Below, piece after piece: positions 22,507 to 63,125 of a DNA stretch of 64,000 nt (positions are counted from its first letter, which is position 1; the number at the start of each line of letters is the position of its first letter). The notes under the pieces were generated by a model, which worked only from the letters and a program-made list of their open reading frames with translations, was not told where the DNA came from and did no database searches. Source of the stretch: Atopsyche davidsoni (lineage: Eukaryota; Arthropoda; Insecta; Trichoptera; Hydrobiosidae); contig JAILWY010000028.1 of assembly GCA_022113835.1 (NCBI GenBank), positions 5,617,001 through 5,681,000 of the forward strand, written 5' to 3'. The position numbers and the translations under genes were made by a program.

Positions 22507-23880
22507 GTTTTCATTTGGCGACAACAAAAAGGACCGACGCTATCAATTAGACAATAATCAACACTGCTAGTGTTGCCATTTTCTAGTGATGTCAAAATCC
22601 GGCACAAATAATTGATCCGCTCACGGTTACTTAATAATAATACTAAATAAATATATTTTACTTTCAAACTAGTCCATTTTTTCTCTTAATTATTTATTCA
22701 AGACAAAGTTTTAAGAAGAGATAATTTCAAATCTCTAATTTGTTGCATCAGATTTCTTCGCGCGAAAGTTTCTGACAGTGGTACTCAAATGTTTCCGATG
22801 TCTTAAATTCTTACTAATAAAACAGCACATACAACTTCATTTATAAAAAATCTTTTCGTGCTATTTATACAAATACTTTTAAAAAATAAACTTTTTTTTT
22901 CACCCAAAAATAAAAATTTAATTTTTCTATTTACAATTACGTGCTTCTTCTCTTGGCCGGTTTTGCATTGTCAACTTTATCATTCATGTCATTATTAAAT
23001 ACTTAGAGCTTTCTTGTTGCTTGTGAATGGCTGCTATTCAGTACTCCTAGCGTGTGTAAAGGATCGGTAATGGAGTAGTGGACTCGGAATGATTGTGGAG
23101 AGATGTGTTTGGAAGTACAGCGGGGGACTCCTGCTGTGGTTTTTGCAACCTACCATAGAAAGAATATCAGATCTAAATGCCAAAGCATTGTAAGGATAGG
23201 ATTGTATAATAATGCTATTGGGCAGCATTAGTACGTAGACGACACTATTCTAAGAAAACCATGAGCAGACAAGGAAATATGTTCAGTGTGATGATCACCG
23301 ACCTCTTCTGAGGAGAAGCACCTGAAGAAGAAGAACTTACTGGCAACACTTTTTAATTTTCTTTTTGCTCTTCAATCTGACATGTATTTTGTAATCACAT
23401 TGAATCAGTATTCAAATGTTTATTGTGATTATCCATTTTATATGTATTAACCTCAATTGTCAAAAGCGTAAGTAATAAATTTACTATACATATTAATGAA
23501 ACATTGATCTGTTCCTGATTGCGTTTTTGTGTATCCCTTAAGAGGTAAAAGTCAACAGGAACTTGCAAAGGTTATTTTGTTTTTTAATATTTATCACATA
23601 GCATACGTAAATTAAACGTTTGGATGTTAAAGCATCAATGTCTTGCCTCCATCAACTATTATGATTTGTAACATTTTTGTGCAATCGTTCCAATCAGTGA
23701 CATCGTAGTAATATCAATATTTGTTTACATTATAACATGTGTCCCAGAAATCGTTCTTCAATTTGATATATTTTTAATAATTTATACTGAAAAATAAAGG
23801 AAGGTTTGAAACTGATAACTTTCAATCACATTTCTAAAAACTACCATAAAATCGACTTCTTTTTCTGTTTCAGGAGAAAA
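22507..23880. other. Divergent intergenic region
   Basis: It separates the start codons of the MADF-BESS and zinc-finger genes. It contains one copy of repeat family R (23016-23326). The exon before 23881 is preceded by a TTTCAG acceptor at about 23874, so an untranslated first exon of the zinc-finger gene probably lies here; I cannot place it. Confidence 0.45.
23016..23326 (+). repeat. Dispersed repeat family R, copy 3, GAA-tailed
   Basis: Starts TGCTTGTGAATGGCTGC, contains AGGATCGGTAATGGAG and AATAATGCTATTGGGCAGC, and ends ACCTGAAGAAGAAGAA. It is the longest copy and retains the segment GATGATCACCGACCTCTTCT, also seen in copies 4 and 5. Confidence 0.65.
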
Positions 23881-25963
23881 ATGGATGTGCACGTGAAAGA
23901 AGAGATTCTTGAGTCTGAAGAACTGACTTTGCCATTGACATCTGATACGTTTTGTGAAGAATTACCTGTTGAATTTGTTTCGTGTATTATCAAAAATAAT
24001 GAACCAAGTAAAATCTACAACGGGAGCCGTGATGGCAAAGTTTTTAATAAGCTAAGACAAGAAAAAATAGAAAACGTAAACTCCAAGCAGGTATATGTTA
24101 GATTGATTTTTAATAAAATAACCTCTATCATAAATATATGAACATTATCATACACAATCGTTCAATATAGGTGGAAAGTCCTACAAGTCATCACGGCACC
24201 ACATCGTTGTGGAAGTGTTTTTTGTTGAGTGACTAAATTTGCTGACCATGTTTTCATTTCCGAAATACAGATACCATTTATTTATCTACCAAAGAGCATA
24301 AATTATTCCTAGTAGACTATCAATAAAAAATTAAATAACTTTCACTTTACTAATATCACATACCGAATCTGTTAGTCATAAAAATATTCAACCCACGTTA
24401 CCAAAACATAATTTATTTTCTTAGACCAGAGTGCATTATTCATACCTTGTAAAAGATTTGCTTTTGTTTAGTTTTTAATTTTTTTTTTAATTTTGAAGGC
24501 CACTCGCCGAAGAACTCCAGGCTAATCACCAAATTAGGAATCTGAAAACGTATTTGCTTATATTCTCGCAGAAAATATCAGATCCATATGATGAAGAAAG
24601 AAAGAGATCCATCAGAGTCCAATTCTGATATTTAACAAGTCTAATAATCTTTCCATTTGAAAAAACTCAGTATCAATGGTAGATTGATGTTCGACTGTGA
24701 ATTTATGGCGAGAGGGAGGTGATATTGTAGACGAAAGATCTTAGAAGTAGAATTATAAACAGCAAAAAGATTCTGCATTCCAATATGCCGCCTGCCATCG
24801 AGAGATTGAACACAAGATGTTAGATTTATATAACATCTCTGCATTTGTTTCAGGTGGAGAAAAATGTAAACGCTGGACCAAAGAGCAGTTACACGGGTAA
24901 TATTGCCAAGAACGTCAATGTTAAAACGTTTTCTTGTAACCAGTGCAATTATGCCTGTAAACAAAGAAAGCAATTAAAAATTCACAAAAACTCTCATGGT
25001 GATATACGACCTTTTGCTTGCGATCAATGTACTTATACGTGTAAATATCCTAGCAACCTGAAGATACATAAACTAACTCACATTGAAAAGAAGCCTTTCA
25101 CGTGTAACCAATGCGCCTATACAAGCAGACGTATAGGCCATTTAAATGTACACAAACTCACGCACTCCGGAGAGAACCCTTTCACATGTGACAAGTGCCA
25201 TTACAGATGCAAAACCATAAACGGATTAAAGCGACATCAACTTATACACACGGAGGAAAGGAAGTTTGCTTGCGACCAGTGTGATTACTCGTGTAAACAA
25301 GTGCGTGAAATAAAGAGGCACAAACTCGTGCACACTGGAAAGAAGCCATTCGCTTGCAACGAGTGCAGTTACTCCTGCAAGCAGCTGGATCATTTAAAAA
25401 GGCACAAACTTATGCATTCCGGTGAGAACGAATTCACTTGCGATCAGTGCGCCTATACGTGCGGACAGATGGAAGACCTAAAGATCCACAGCCGCTCGCA
25501 TACTACTGAGAATCTCTACGCGTGTGATCAATGCGAGTACACGTGCAAGCAAAAAAGATATTTGCATTACCACAAAAACATACACATCGAAGACAAGGTG
25601 TACAGTTGCAGTGAATGCGGTTATTCGTGCAAGCAATTCGGTCTATTGAAAAAGCACAAACTTGAGCACAGTAATTTGAATCGACACGCTTGTGACCAGT
25701 GTTCTTACACGTGCAAAAAGATCGCTCGACTAAACAGACACAAGCTTGTTCATTCTAAGGAGAAACCGTTTGCATGCAATCAATGCAGTTACACATGCAA
25801 AAAAATAGACGATCTGAGAAGACACAACCTAGTACACTCGGGAAAGAATCCGTTCGCTTGTAGTCAATGCAATTATTCATGCAGGCAAATGTGCAATTTG
25901 AAGAGACACCAAAAAAATGTTCACACTGATCATATAATTATACACAATACGGTTTTATTTTAG
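23881..25963 (+). CDS. C2H2 zinc-finger protein with twelve fingers
   Basis: Two coding exons join in phase 0: 23881-24090 (70 codons, acidic, starting MDVHVKEEILESEEL) and 24854-25963 (370 codons with stop), 439 aa in all. The second exon encodes twelve tandem C2H2 fingers with TGEKP-like linkers; such arrays bind DNA, and the acidic leader may contact other factors. No ZAD, BTB or KRAB-type domain is seen. Eleven of the twelve fingers carry an extra Cys after the second zinc Cys (pattern CxQCxYxCK); only the third has Ser instead. The array ends about 15 residues before the stop. The 763-bp intron holds no clear exon. AATAAA near 26480 may be the poly(A) signal. No orthologue is claimed. 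Confidence 0.9.
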
Positions 25964-26099
25964 AACTATATATATATATACAAAATCCTTCGAGCACACC
26001 CTGAGGGTTGAAAATCCCTGGACTCAACTCGCCTGACTTCAGTCGGAGATTTCCGTGGCAACTCAATCTCTCTCTTTGAAGAGAATCGACTGAGCAGTG

Positions 26100-26185
26100 A
26101 AATTATTATGCAGTTGAAGCTGACTTCCAGCAAAGTCTATGAAGTGTTCTTTTAAAGGATCCTGGCTTATCGAGAAAGTTAGTGG
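26100..26185. repeat. Dispersed repeat fragment (sister at 14265-14345)
   Basis: GACTTCCAGCAAAGTC, TATGAAGTG and TAGTGGCCTTG align with the copy in ornithine aminotransferase intron 3. Confidence 0.5.
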
Positions 26186-29100
26186 CCTTGTTTCTCGTGG
26201 GAGTGGCACGAGGATATACAGGGAGTAATATTATATTCATAAATATAATAAACCGATATGTTAAACTGCACATTTTTACAAAACTGAAGGTACCTGGACT
26301 CAAATATGAATACTCACGTTCGGTAAGCGAGTGCACACACTAAACTACGATTTTACATGTCATTTATATTTGAAGAGTTCAAAATTTATCTGTACTTATT
26401 TATTGAAAATTTTATCTTTTAACACAGTGATATTTATTGATTATTTTGAGTGCATACATATCTACTTATGTTTGTTTATAATAAATTTTATTTTCAATTC
26501 TCGTCCACTCTCATTTTATGAAAGTCTCATGTTAAGATATTTTTTTCAATATAAATTAGAATAAAATTTGCATAGCTGTACGATATGTAAATGTTAGATA
26601 TAGCTCACCTCGCCCGTGAGTCGTTTCTGAACCTTTGTGGCGGATCACACGGATCAATCTTCTCAAAACCATCGTAGCAGCCTCCGAATATAACACAGTG
26701 TCAAAAATAATAACCCTTGAAATTTTAATCACCGATTTAGAAAATATATACATGTATATTAGGGAAATAAATAATTGTCTTCGGTGGTTGAAGAGATCGT
26801 GTTTTAGAACTCCATGATACCTGATATACCCGTATCGAGTTCAAATGCAGATATATTCGGTTGCTTCTTGATTTTATGTGTTGATAGACTTCTTACTGAT
26901 TGTATTCCATCAGAAGGTGATTCTTAAATTGGTGTATTCTGACACTCACATCTCATGCAACTCTTGTTTGGGGTAAGCAATAATTGTAACACACAATTAA
27001 AAAAACGCATTTTTATTTAAATAAATTTGTCTGTATATAACAAAACAGTATAGTATAATTATCTACAAAAAACTGTAAAAAAAACAGGCGACTGTACATT
27101 ACTATTCTAAAATATATAACATGTTAGGAAACATCTACAATCGGTTTCAGAACTAGGACGAGCATTAAACTTTAATCAACGTCTTCACTTGCCCGTGATA
27201 AAGTTCACTTCAGTATTAAAATGACAGTTCTATCGTTCACTAAAAAAAAATTTGTTGCCGAAATTTGAAGTTAACAAAAACGTTTAAAATATTGCAAATA
27301 ATGTAACAGAGCTTTGGATGCGAAAACATGAGACCAAAGTAAATTGACATTTTCTATACGTTATTATGACGATTGGATTTTTAGCAGCGGCGATGCTGTC
27401 TTCTCGTTTGCACCGTGACAAGGGACGATAGATTAGTGTAAGGAATAAATCAAATATAAAATTACAGATTTCAATGACAGAACTGTCAATCGACTAATTG
27501 TGAACAATAATCAATCAATCATGTGTCGTCCCAGCTTTCAACCAATCCTTAAAAAACAGTTAAAAATATAACTAACGGCGAACCGGACACAGCTTTCTGT
27601 CTTTTCTTCTATACAATATAATTTTTAATAAATTATGTGCAAATATTTGGTAATTTTTTAGGTACACAATAGACTCTGTCTATTAATTTGGCCGTATCTA
27701 GGATGGTGCAAAAGATTTGAAAATGTTGAAACCAAAGAGTTTATAAAGATACCTGTTGCACGAACTTTGAGCCCTGGGTAACACTAGCGGTGGCGTACGC
27801 ATCGGGAACTTCGTGCACGCAATTCACGCGGGATTTATTACAATACACATCAGACCCCGCGTTTTCACATGTAATGAGCATGAAAACATTGTACATTTTA
27901 CAAATAACTAAGTACCTTAAATAAATACACTAGAATCATCAATTTATAGTTTTTTTTTTTTTTTTCACATTAGCACGGGGTTAGCACAAGCATATCACTA
28001 CCAAACAAAAAAAGTAACAAGCCATTCTCATACAGACATACATAGCATTGGACACTTTCTCTTGCAGCGGAGAATATTGCACAATATCGAAAAACAATTT
28101 TTATCGGGGCTGGACGTCGGGAGCAGTGCGGCCGGAAGTCTCGAGGGCTGACACTGCAGACGCGACCTCCCCCTTACAATTTACGAAAGAGATAACAAAA
28201 AAAAACAATGGGTAGATACATTTATAATACTTATTGGAATTATATAATATAAGTTTGTATTGACCTTTTAAGTACAGAACTTGAGAAGAGAAAGGATCTT
28301 AAATCCTATTTAAGTAAAAGTTTAACCTCATTCTTAACACAGGTTATGTATGCAAACATAAAAGTAGAATAACCCATACAATAGACCGCCGTCGTAGTAA
28401 ACACTGATTGTGGTCTTCTAAGATTTCTCTTGGGGGGGGGGTTTTAAAACCCTATGACAATAATAATTTATAAATATAAATATATATACTTTTATCAATA
28501 AAGCTTTTTGATTTTTAAGATATGAAAAATTTACCATTAGACTACGAAAAGACCACATCTTCGAGACCCGAACGGTCGAGGTAAAAAGTAGCTGTTTATA
28601 TATATTTTTTGCAAAAAAATAAAAGATTCAACAGTGATACTTCCAATAGAAGTATAAATGTATATCTTTCATTTCGTAAAAATATTAAAAGCTAATTATC
28701 AAGTCTGTAAATTTTTTCATATTTCAAATACAATATTTAGGTAATCGATTTGCCCGTTAACTGATGAGAAAAATCCTCAAAACGCTTTTATATTTCCAGC
28801 TGTGTTGGTAAAAAAAACTTTTCAAAGATTTTTCTAAATATATTGGACACAACAAACCTCGTGCGGATGAAAAATGCGGATTTTATAAAAATATTAAATA
28901 ATAATCATTGGTAAATGTTGGGTGCCTTAAGAGATTTAGACGATGCGTTGGAACTAAACCTATCAGATAACAAAGCATAGTATAAATAAAATATTGAAGC
29001 AAGCCTAAACTGCATTCATGATAATTTATATAAACAGCAAAGCGGAAAAAAAAAATCACTATGACTAATCACTATTTTAAGAGCCCAGTTTGTATTCTAC

Positions 29101-31224
29101 GGGGTCGGTTAAAATATCTCTTTTCGTCTGAAGAACAAGCCCTGACACCGTGTGCCATCACATGGCGCCAACAATCTTAATAACCGTCATCGAATGACAC
29201 CGTATACTTAATTGTAACACAATTATCAATCATTTACACGCTGACATCGCAACTGTGTGAAACGCTACCGTAGAATATTCATCTCGTCTTCTTCACGAAA
29301 ATTGAAACGTTTCCTGTGAGAGCATTCCCCTTTATAAAATCCTCATTGACTGCGATAATATTTCGACAAAACGATGCATATTTATTCACTGTTATATTTT
29401 GATGTGTTAATTAAAAAATAAAAAGGATTTTTCTAAACAATTTACCGATCTTTTGAGATCCGATTCTGTTGCCAGCCAGCTGGCAGTTCAAGATTCTAAC
29501 TATACAACATTTCTGAACATATTGTTACTACTTCGTCTAGTGAATAATTTTATACTTCTCGAACAAGATTCAATACATAAAACGTACGTTATGAAAAGGA
29601 GACTGAAGGTCGTATAAATAAAATACACGTCGCGACACAACTTGCGACCGATTTACAATTGACCGATAGCGTCGGCGGCAAGCTGTGTCGCTTGCGTGCG
29701 TAGCCTGCTTAAAGTATAACTGTAAATCTTCGTCTACAGACGTGATTAGCCTCGGTTAACTTTGCATTGCTCTATTGAGCACGTGTCGACTCCTCGAATA
29801 TTTACTAAAGAAATCTGTTGTTTCCGCTTTATAAATCGGTTGACGTGAAAAATATGATATAGCAATAAACATTCAGTATAATATGCCTCTAAAGAAAGCT
29901 AAGTGGATCAGGTACCTGCGTAGAGTTAGGGTCCATCGGTGTATTTACATCATTTACTCCTCGTGTCTGCATTTTTTTTTTAATTTGTACAGCTAGCAAT
30001 TCCGAGCGCATTCATACTTTATCTATTACCCCACAAATACATAACACTATTTGAAATATTTAATGTAGTATAACGATGCTGTAAAATGTATAAAATGTAA
30101 TTATATTGATATAAAATTAATTATTTAATTTAAAGCTATTAAAAAATACTAAACTAATATGGTAAACTGAATTTACCGCATCAGCGAGTGACAAATCCAA
30201 TTTCCGTTTAGATTGTCAAAATCGTGGATTTTTTAACAACTCCGACGTTACAACTCTTTCAAGAGATTTCGGATATTCCGATTTATAAAATAAGCTGTAC
30301 AATCAAAATTAAATCAATTTAGTTAGATTTGAGTGTCGCAAGGGCTGACGTTGAATCTTCCGAATCCCGAAGGTGACTGCTGTGTTCGTGTACAAAGGTC
30401 ACATTTTCACAAATCCGTCTCATGTCTCAAGGTCGCGAAAACAAAGCCACGCTACTCTCATAAAAAAAAGTCTCTGCGCAGAATCGTCTTTGTTAAGTTA
30501 AAGAATAGATTTAGTTATTAGGAGGTAATTAAGTAACTATATAAGTAATCTTTAGGAAAATACAATAGAGAGTGTCAACGGGAATGTGGAAAACAAACAC
30601 ATCAATTGAATTGTGTTAAAAGGGAATGACGTACAAATTTATTAATTTTAAAATGTTTTAAATGAAGATTAATATTACTTTATGATGTACAGCCAAGAGA
30701 TACGAGACTTATTTCGCAAACCCTATCTACTTTTAGTTGATACTGAGGGAGCAAAATCAAATCAATCCAGATCGTAACTAGACGCTGATCAATTGAAGTC
30801 TATTATCGACACGCTTTGCACGTCGTGCATTTCACTTCTTATTCAAACCACCTGAGTTTTTAATCCCTTTCAACAAAATACAATCAATTAGTTTCAAACC
30901 ACACGCCTACGGCCCGTCGCACTACACGCTGAACCATTGCAGGTTATTTTCTCACATCTATGAGAACGTCAGCAATAAACTGTGTTCGCAGATTTCAGTA
31001 ATACATATCAACTAGGAAGGCGGAAGAATATCTTATACACTTAAAAAAATATGACGGGTATATATATATTTGCGGTATTTCAAAAATCACTGCATTGCGA
31101 CAATAATCTCAATAAACAATCTCTTTGTCTTGAAAGAATGTTTCTAAAACTGTCACAAATCGGGAGACACGGCAACAAATACACTAAAAATAACGCTTCT
31201 CGAGTTAAATATTCCTATGATGTT

Positions 31225-31435
31225 TCGATCCTCATGCTAAGATCATCGTCAGGAAATTAATTTGTGTTTTTTCGTGCTGCTGAGAGGTGCGCTCGCTCCC
31301 GGGAACCAGCTCGGTGCATCTCTGAGTGGTGCGCTTAAATACAGCTGAGCAGCAGGAAAAGACACACAAATTCCCTGAAAATGGTCCCAGCACGGAAACT
31401 GAAACGTCAATAAGCATAACACCTAAGAAACCGAA
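31225..31435. mobile_element. Foldback element copy (incomplete)
   Basis: The right side (31370-31432) reads CCCTGAAAATGGTCCCAGC, ACGG, CTGAAACGTCAATAAG and ACACCTAAGAAACCGAATC. This is the arm and outer end of the foldback family. The left arm is poorly kept, so the left limit is uncertain. Confidence 0.45.
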
Positions 31436-32272
31436 TCAACCTTCTTTTTTGACCTATACAGTGAGTTTTGAAATACTTTAATTGATATACGAAAGCGAAT
31501 CTTGGCCATTGACAATGTTGACCCTGTTGGACTATCTACTTAGTTTAGAAAACAAGTGTCAGATACTTGACTGACCAGTGATTCCGGCAGCTCAAAGAAG
31601 TGCTATGAAGGTGGAAACCAGTTGGGAATAATCTGGCGGAGGCCACACACAACACTGGAGGAACACAGATGGAGAAATGATAAAACCCACTAGTACGGTG
31701 AAAGTTTATATCGGCAGACCATCATTGCTATTGATGTTGTGCACAGGTTCAGTAAGTACAAGGACCTCGGCTGTTAACTGCAGCTAAGTAATAGAAGATG
31801 CATAGAATCAACTATAAATTTTTGTTTAAGATACCGACTACACTCATCAATAAAGATCTTTGCTTGTTAAAGATTAAGAATAACAAGATGCAGTAAAAGA
31901 TGGAATATTAAACACTTTTCAATGCACAAGAGAATTAGAAACTTTTAAGATGTCAAGGCCTCCGTAAAAGCCACTGTAAATAAACTGCAGGCTGAGTTGC
32001 TGAACTAATACTGAACCTTCAATACGGGAAGAGCTACTAAAAAAGTAATAAATTACTTTACTTCGAATGATCAACAAGACCTCAAAAAAAATTCAATTTA
32101 GAAGTGAAATAAACGACGCATCGGAGAAAAACTGCATAACTCAATATGCATATACGAATAGACAAATAGTTTACAAACGGAATGAAATTAAAAAATGCTT
32201 CTATACACGTACTAGAACATTCAAAGAATCAGGTCTCCTGTGGCGGTGGTCACCCCGTGCGCCGGGGAGGCA

Positions 32273-50861
<18,589 letters not shown>

Positions 50862-51787
50862 TTTTTCTGCTACTGGCAATCAGTTTACGGACGGATTGTC
50901 AAAATAAATTTTCCCGGCTTTGTCGTTTATTTACCTATTGTGGCTGTCTACTCGTGTTTTTTACTAGCCATCTATACTATCTCAACAAACACCTAATTAA
51001 ATTGCCAACTCCTTTTTTTTTCAAAATAAATAAATAATTCTATCGGGAATAAAAAATATAATTTTAGCAAACGATTAAAATGTTTTTAAATAAATTTAAT
51101 CAAAGATTTTATCTTAACTACATATTATAAAACATCCAAACACAAAATATTTGAGATAGCATTTGTTTTTTTATGAAATTCAAAATTTTGATCCAACTCT
51201 AAAAAAATACATTAAAAAACCTTTTTATTTTTTCACTTGTAATTAATTTGTATAGTGTTAATCATTTCTAAATTAAATCAGTTTTTCAAAACTTGGACGC
51301 ACAATTTTTTTTGTTAAAGTCAAAACAAAGATATAATTATTTGTGATTTAAAATATATTAACACATAATTAAATAAATTAGTACAGATTTATAATGAAAT
51401 GGGCAATTACAATTTTCAATGTTTTTATTGCTATATAGGTGCATGGAAAAATATTAAGTTTTATTTTATTTTGATTTGATCAAATGACAGATGACACTGG
51501 CAAGTATGAAGGCTGTCAACCGATGTGAAGTGAGGCACAAAAGCAGCAGCGAATCAACTTAGCTGTCCATTCTGACTCTGCTGTCGTACGTCAAATGAAA
51601 TAGAATAATGAAAAAGCATAAACTTTGGCCACAGTCTAGATAGAAAGCCCCAAATATCGCTCGAAACAATATGAGTTTGCCACCGGGAAAGAGATCTCAT
51701 TTATAATCCCGGACGTCCGCTAATTTTTCGCGATCGACATTGACGATTCGCGGACGAAAACACGACCGGGCGAGTAAATAATTCAAA
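50862..51787. promoter_or_regulatory. Bidirectional promoter region, CNNM and DPP8/9
   Basis: Two unrelated genes start here on opposite strands, 926 bp apart. The sequence is AT-rich apart from about 51690-51780, just before the DPP8/9 ATG, which is GC-richer. No TATA box is clear. Shared control is inferred from distance only. Confidence 0.5.
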
Positions 51788-59553
<7,766 letters not shown>

Positions 59554-60138
59554 TACAACCGTCCCCGCAGCAGCGACCGCTTCCAGACTTGGACTAGTTC
59601 AGTTCTCTTCTATCCCTAGAGTGATTCACCAAGTTTTAAATGTACATAGGTATTATAGGAACCGATCTTTCCGTTCAGTGACGAAATAACAAGTAAAACA
59701 AGATGGCAACTAGATACGACTGCTAAATAATTAATTAATCTAAAGGGTGTTTACAATGTAAACTGTGAAATGCTATCTTGAAGAACACGCCGAGAAGTTA
59801 TTTCAGACAGAGGCAACTAACGTTATGGAGAAATGCAGTATGGCAACTGCATATGAAAAAGTAGTTGAGATTTTTTAATTGGAAATGTTATATTCTATGT
59901 GGGAATTCGCGACAGTGTAATTGAAGTTATTGTAATTTTCTCGGTTCTTTTACTGGCAACGCAGGACAGAAGAAAATCGTGATGATGTCTCATCGGTCGG
60001 ATACGTATAGGAAGATGCTTTGTGGCGAGGGCCAGCTTGTGATATGTGATATATCTATAAAAATTTATAAGATTTTTATAACTGTGAATCTATGATGTTT
60101 AATACTCTATATATGTACATTTATGGTGATACATATTC

Positions 60139-60144
60139 AATAAA
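60139..60144 (+). terminator. Poly(A) signal of DPP8/9
   Basis: AATAAA, 586 bp after the stop. Confidence 0.5.
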
Positions 60145-62994
60145 TAGGCAGAGGAGCAAACTCAGCCTAAAGATAGTTAGAACAGTTTGAAGAGGAATAT
60201 ATGCGTCTTCCTGGTATGCGTGTAAAAAACACAAAGCCGAATAATTCTTAATAGCAGTAGCGTGCGGTGAAGCCATACAATGTAACAATACAAGAGCCTA
60301 GAACCCTGTCTTATGTCTTAAACAAAAAAACATAGTTTAATGCCTGTTAGTTAAAAAAATTAACCACATTTTCATTCAGTCTTATGTACATTAGATGCCT
60401 TCACTGCACGCCACTGCTCAATAGAATGCAAATACTCTAACGGTCGTCCTCAGTTGAGACAGTGCGCTAGTCACAAGACCAACGAGCTCCAAAAGCTATA
60501 CCTCTCTTGTCGTCGTATGAAAAAGGGAAAAGTTGGAAATACCTACAGTGAACGGATATAGTCCTTGGAATCATCAGCCGCTAGATGCGAACTCACTCCC
60601 AATATTAACCCCTCCCTGTGGATTTGCTAGCCGTAGTATCCAGTTTATTCGTAACCAAACTCTACCTAGACTAAGTAAAGAATATAAAATTTGTCTTTCG
60701 AAGCGGACACCTTATAAGCTTGTCTTCCTGTTTATAAAAATATTGAATAGTGCAGAGTAATGTGTCAGCTGAGAAACACAAACGCAGAGAGGGCACTTGT
60801 TTAGTTAAGAGTGTAAAGTCTGATTCTAGCACAGCGTGGAAGATCGGTAACTCAAATACGTGCCCAGTGATTCTATATATTGTTTTGGCAAATGAATATA
60901 ACGAAAAATGGACAGTTCTACTTCACCCACAGTGTGTATTTTAACAACTGACGTGTCTTTAGAGCAATATTTCACTTTGCCCCATAACATTTAAGATGAG
61001 TCTCCTATCACTCAATGACAATCACATCCGAGCTCAAGTAATTTGAGAAAACCACACAAAACTATGGAGGCAGATAGGCGAGCAGTGAAAAGCATTCAGG
61101 GTCAATGGCGACTGTTTCCATCTCAATACGTGTCGGCATTTGCACTGTTTACAGGAAAACCACAAAAAACCCTTTCAAGGGCTTTCACAACCTACAATTT
61201 TAATAGGTTTAAAAATACCAAAAAAAAACAGTTAAATATTAACAAGCCTGGCAAAGTTATATCTTTTGCTAAAACACAATCGTAGAAGCGTTCTCTAATG
61301 ATCTTCCATAATAATGTAAATGCGGCCTTTCTCATTTATTGTATACACACAAATTCATTTTGATATCACCTTCAGTTTAATTCCGAAAACTTGTAACCAC
61401 AATGACAAATGACGACTTCTAAGTGCACATCCTTAATGAACTGCTGTTCAACAATCGGTAAATCTTTCATAGAGGTGGAAAACCCTGCGATTCCACTTGT
61501 AAAGAAAAGTGACACTTCTATATTGTGGCTCTGTCACGGCCGATGATGTTGATGATCTAGGGAGCCGGGTCTTTGTGTTTTGATACTTTTCCAGGTCTCA
61601 TGCTGTAAATGAATGTTGAAGGTGGCATTGCGGTGCTGATTGCCTCTAGCAGCTGATGTGTCTATAGATTATTGTGTAGACTCATATTTTATTCTCAAGT
61701 TGGTTTGAATTGGTAGTCGTTGATATTGGAATCCATCGAAACTCAGTGGCTGTTGGCATTGACCACTTGGCGCAAAATACCATGACGCTTGTATCAATAT
61801 ATCGCTAACAGTTTACGCCATCTACAACCTTCTTAAAAAAGAAACTATAGGCAGTAAAATAAAATATACCATCACCCACAAACCCAATTCCCAAAATCAG
61901 TAACACGGATACTGTGCATTTGTTCAATCTCTCTAGTAATAAGATCTTTTAATATACATAAATTTTAAAATTTTGAGGTTATTGCAATTGTTTTCACAAA
62001 ATGTTATTATCGCTTTTTGCATATTTTTGGAACTTTTTGTGAAATGTTTTCTGAAATGTGGTACTTTTTTATAAATTATTTGTGAAAATGATATAATTTG
62101 GATATGATGCGTGCACTGTGACGTCTGGAATTTCGTGCGCTTACCGACGAGCCTTTGAAGACACAAATAATTAAAATTCACTCATTCTTGAACGGATTTA
62201 CTTAAACTCGTTATTTGATATGTATATTTTTTAAACTTTTAATTAAATTTATTGCATAGAATTGGTATATGCAGAATAATGCTTAGAGTGTGGTGAACAA
62301 TGCCATTGTGTGAAGATACATAAATACTTAACTAAAAATGCAAGCTTGCGTGTTTCGATGATCGAAGACTATGAACTATAATGAACAAGCAGACCTTTAT
62401 GAATGCGAATAATAAGAACTATTTGGAGAGGATAGCCAAAGTCACAATGATGGATGTTCACGTATAAAAATTAACACTACACGAGTAAATAAGAATAGTA
62501 ATTTTATTTATTGCAGTAAGCATTTATTTAATACTTTTTTTATTTATTAATAGCAGTGATTCTCTACCGACAGTTTAGGGACTCATATTTTTTGATTTGT
62601 TTGTATCCATTGTTTCACAAAAGTGATTTATTCAATTTAAAAAAAAAAAAAAAACAACTTCTAATAATGATGGTTTGAGAAACACTGCTTTTAAGAGCTA
62701 CCCTATAAATAAGAAATATTAAAAATGTCTTTATGTACTATACATACAGGTTGATCATTAGTTTTAAAATTTTCCTCTGGCTTAAAGAAGTATTGACGGC
62801 TGACCAGTTTAATATGTGATGTTTCATATATAAAAAACAAATATTAATAGTTGAATAGCTAGAAGACTATGAGCATTTATATTTGTGAATGCTCTCACCT
62901 TTCAAAGGATTCCTCAGACTATGCGTGCAATAGATCCAGAGTCTGACAAACCCTGTTACAGTAAGTTCGTATCTTTTGGCAGCCGTTGTTGTGG

Positions 62995-63125
62995 GATGAA
63001 TTTGATTCTTAGGTGTAATACTGCTCCAAGTTTTCGGCACTCCGATGTGGGACCATCTTCAGGGATTTATTTATAAAATCCTAGAATCCGAGAACTCAAA
63101 GCAGCTCGACACCCATGAATCAAAA
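62995..63125. mobile_element. Short foldback element
   Basis: The left end GAATTTGATTCTTAGGTG and the right end CGACACCCATGAATCAAA are imperfect inverted repeats. The arm, on minus, has CCCTGAAGATGGTCCCAC, then GTGCCGAAAAC. It is the same family as 369-694 and 55497-55655. Confidence 0.6.

Larger units (their letters stand above)
25964..32272. other. Long non-coding stretch; right part may be 3' UTR of CNNM
   Basis: No coding exon is recognised. 25964 to about 26500 is the 3' side of the zinc-finger gene and includes a dispersed repeat (26100-26185). From about 27000 to 31000 the DNA carries few recognisable repeats. A minus-strand AATAAA occurs near 27010-27025, where a CNNM transcript could end, giving a 3' UTR above 5 kb; this is inference. 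A G run lies near 28432-28441 and a foldback copy near 31225-31435. Confidence 0.4.
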
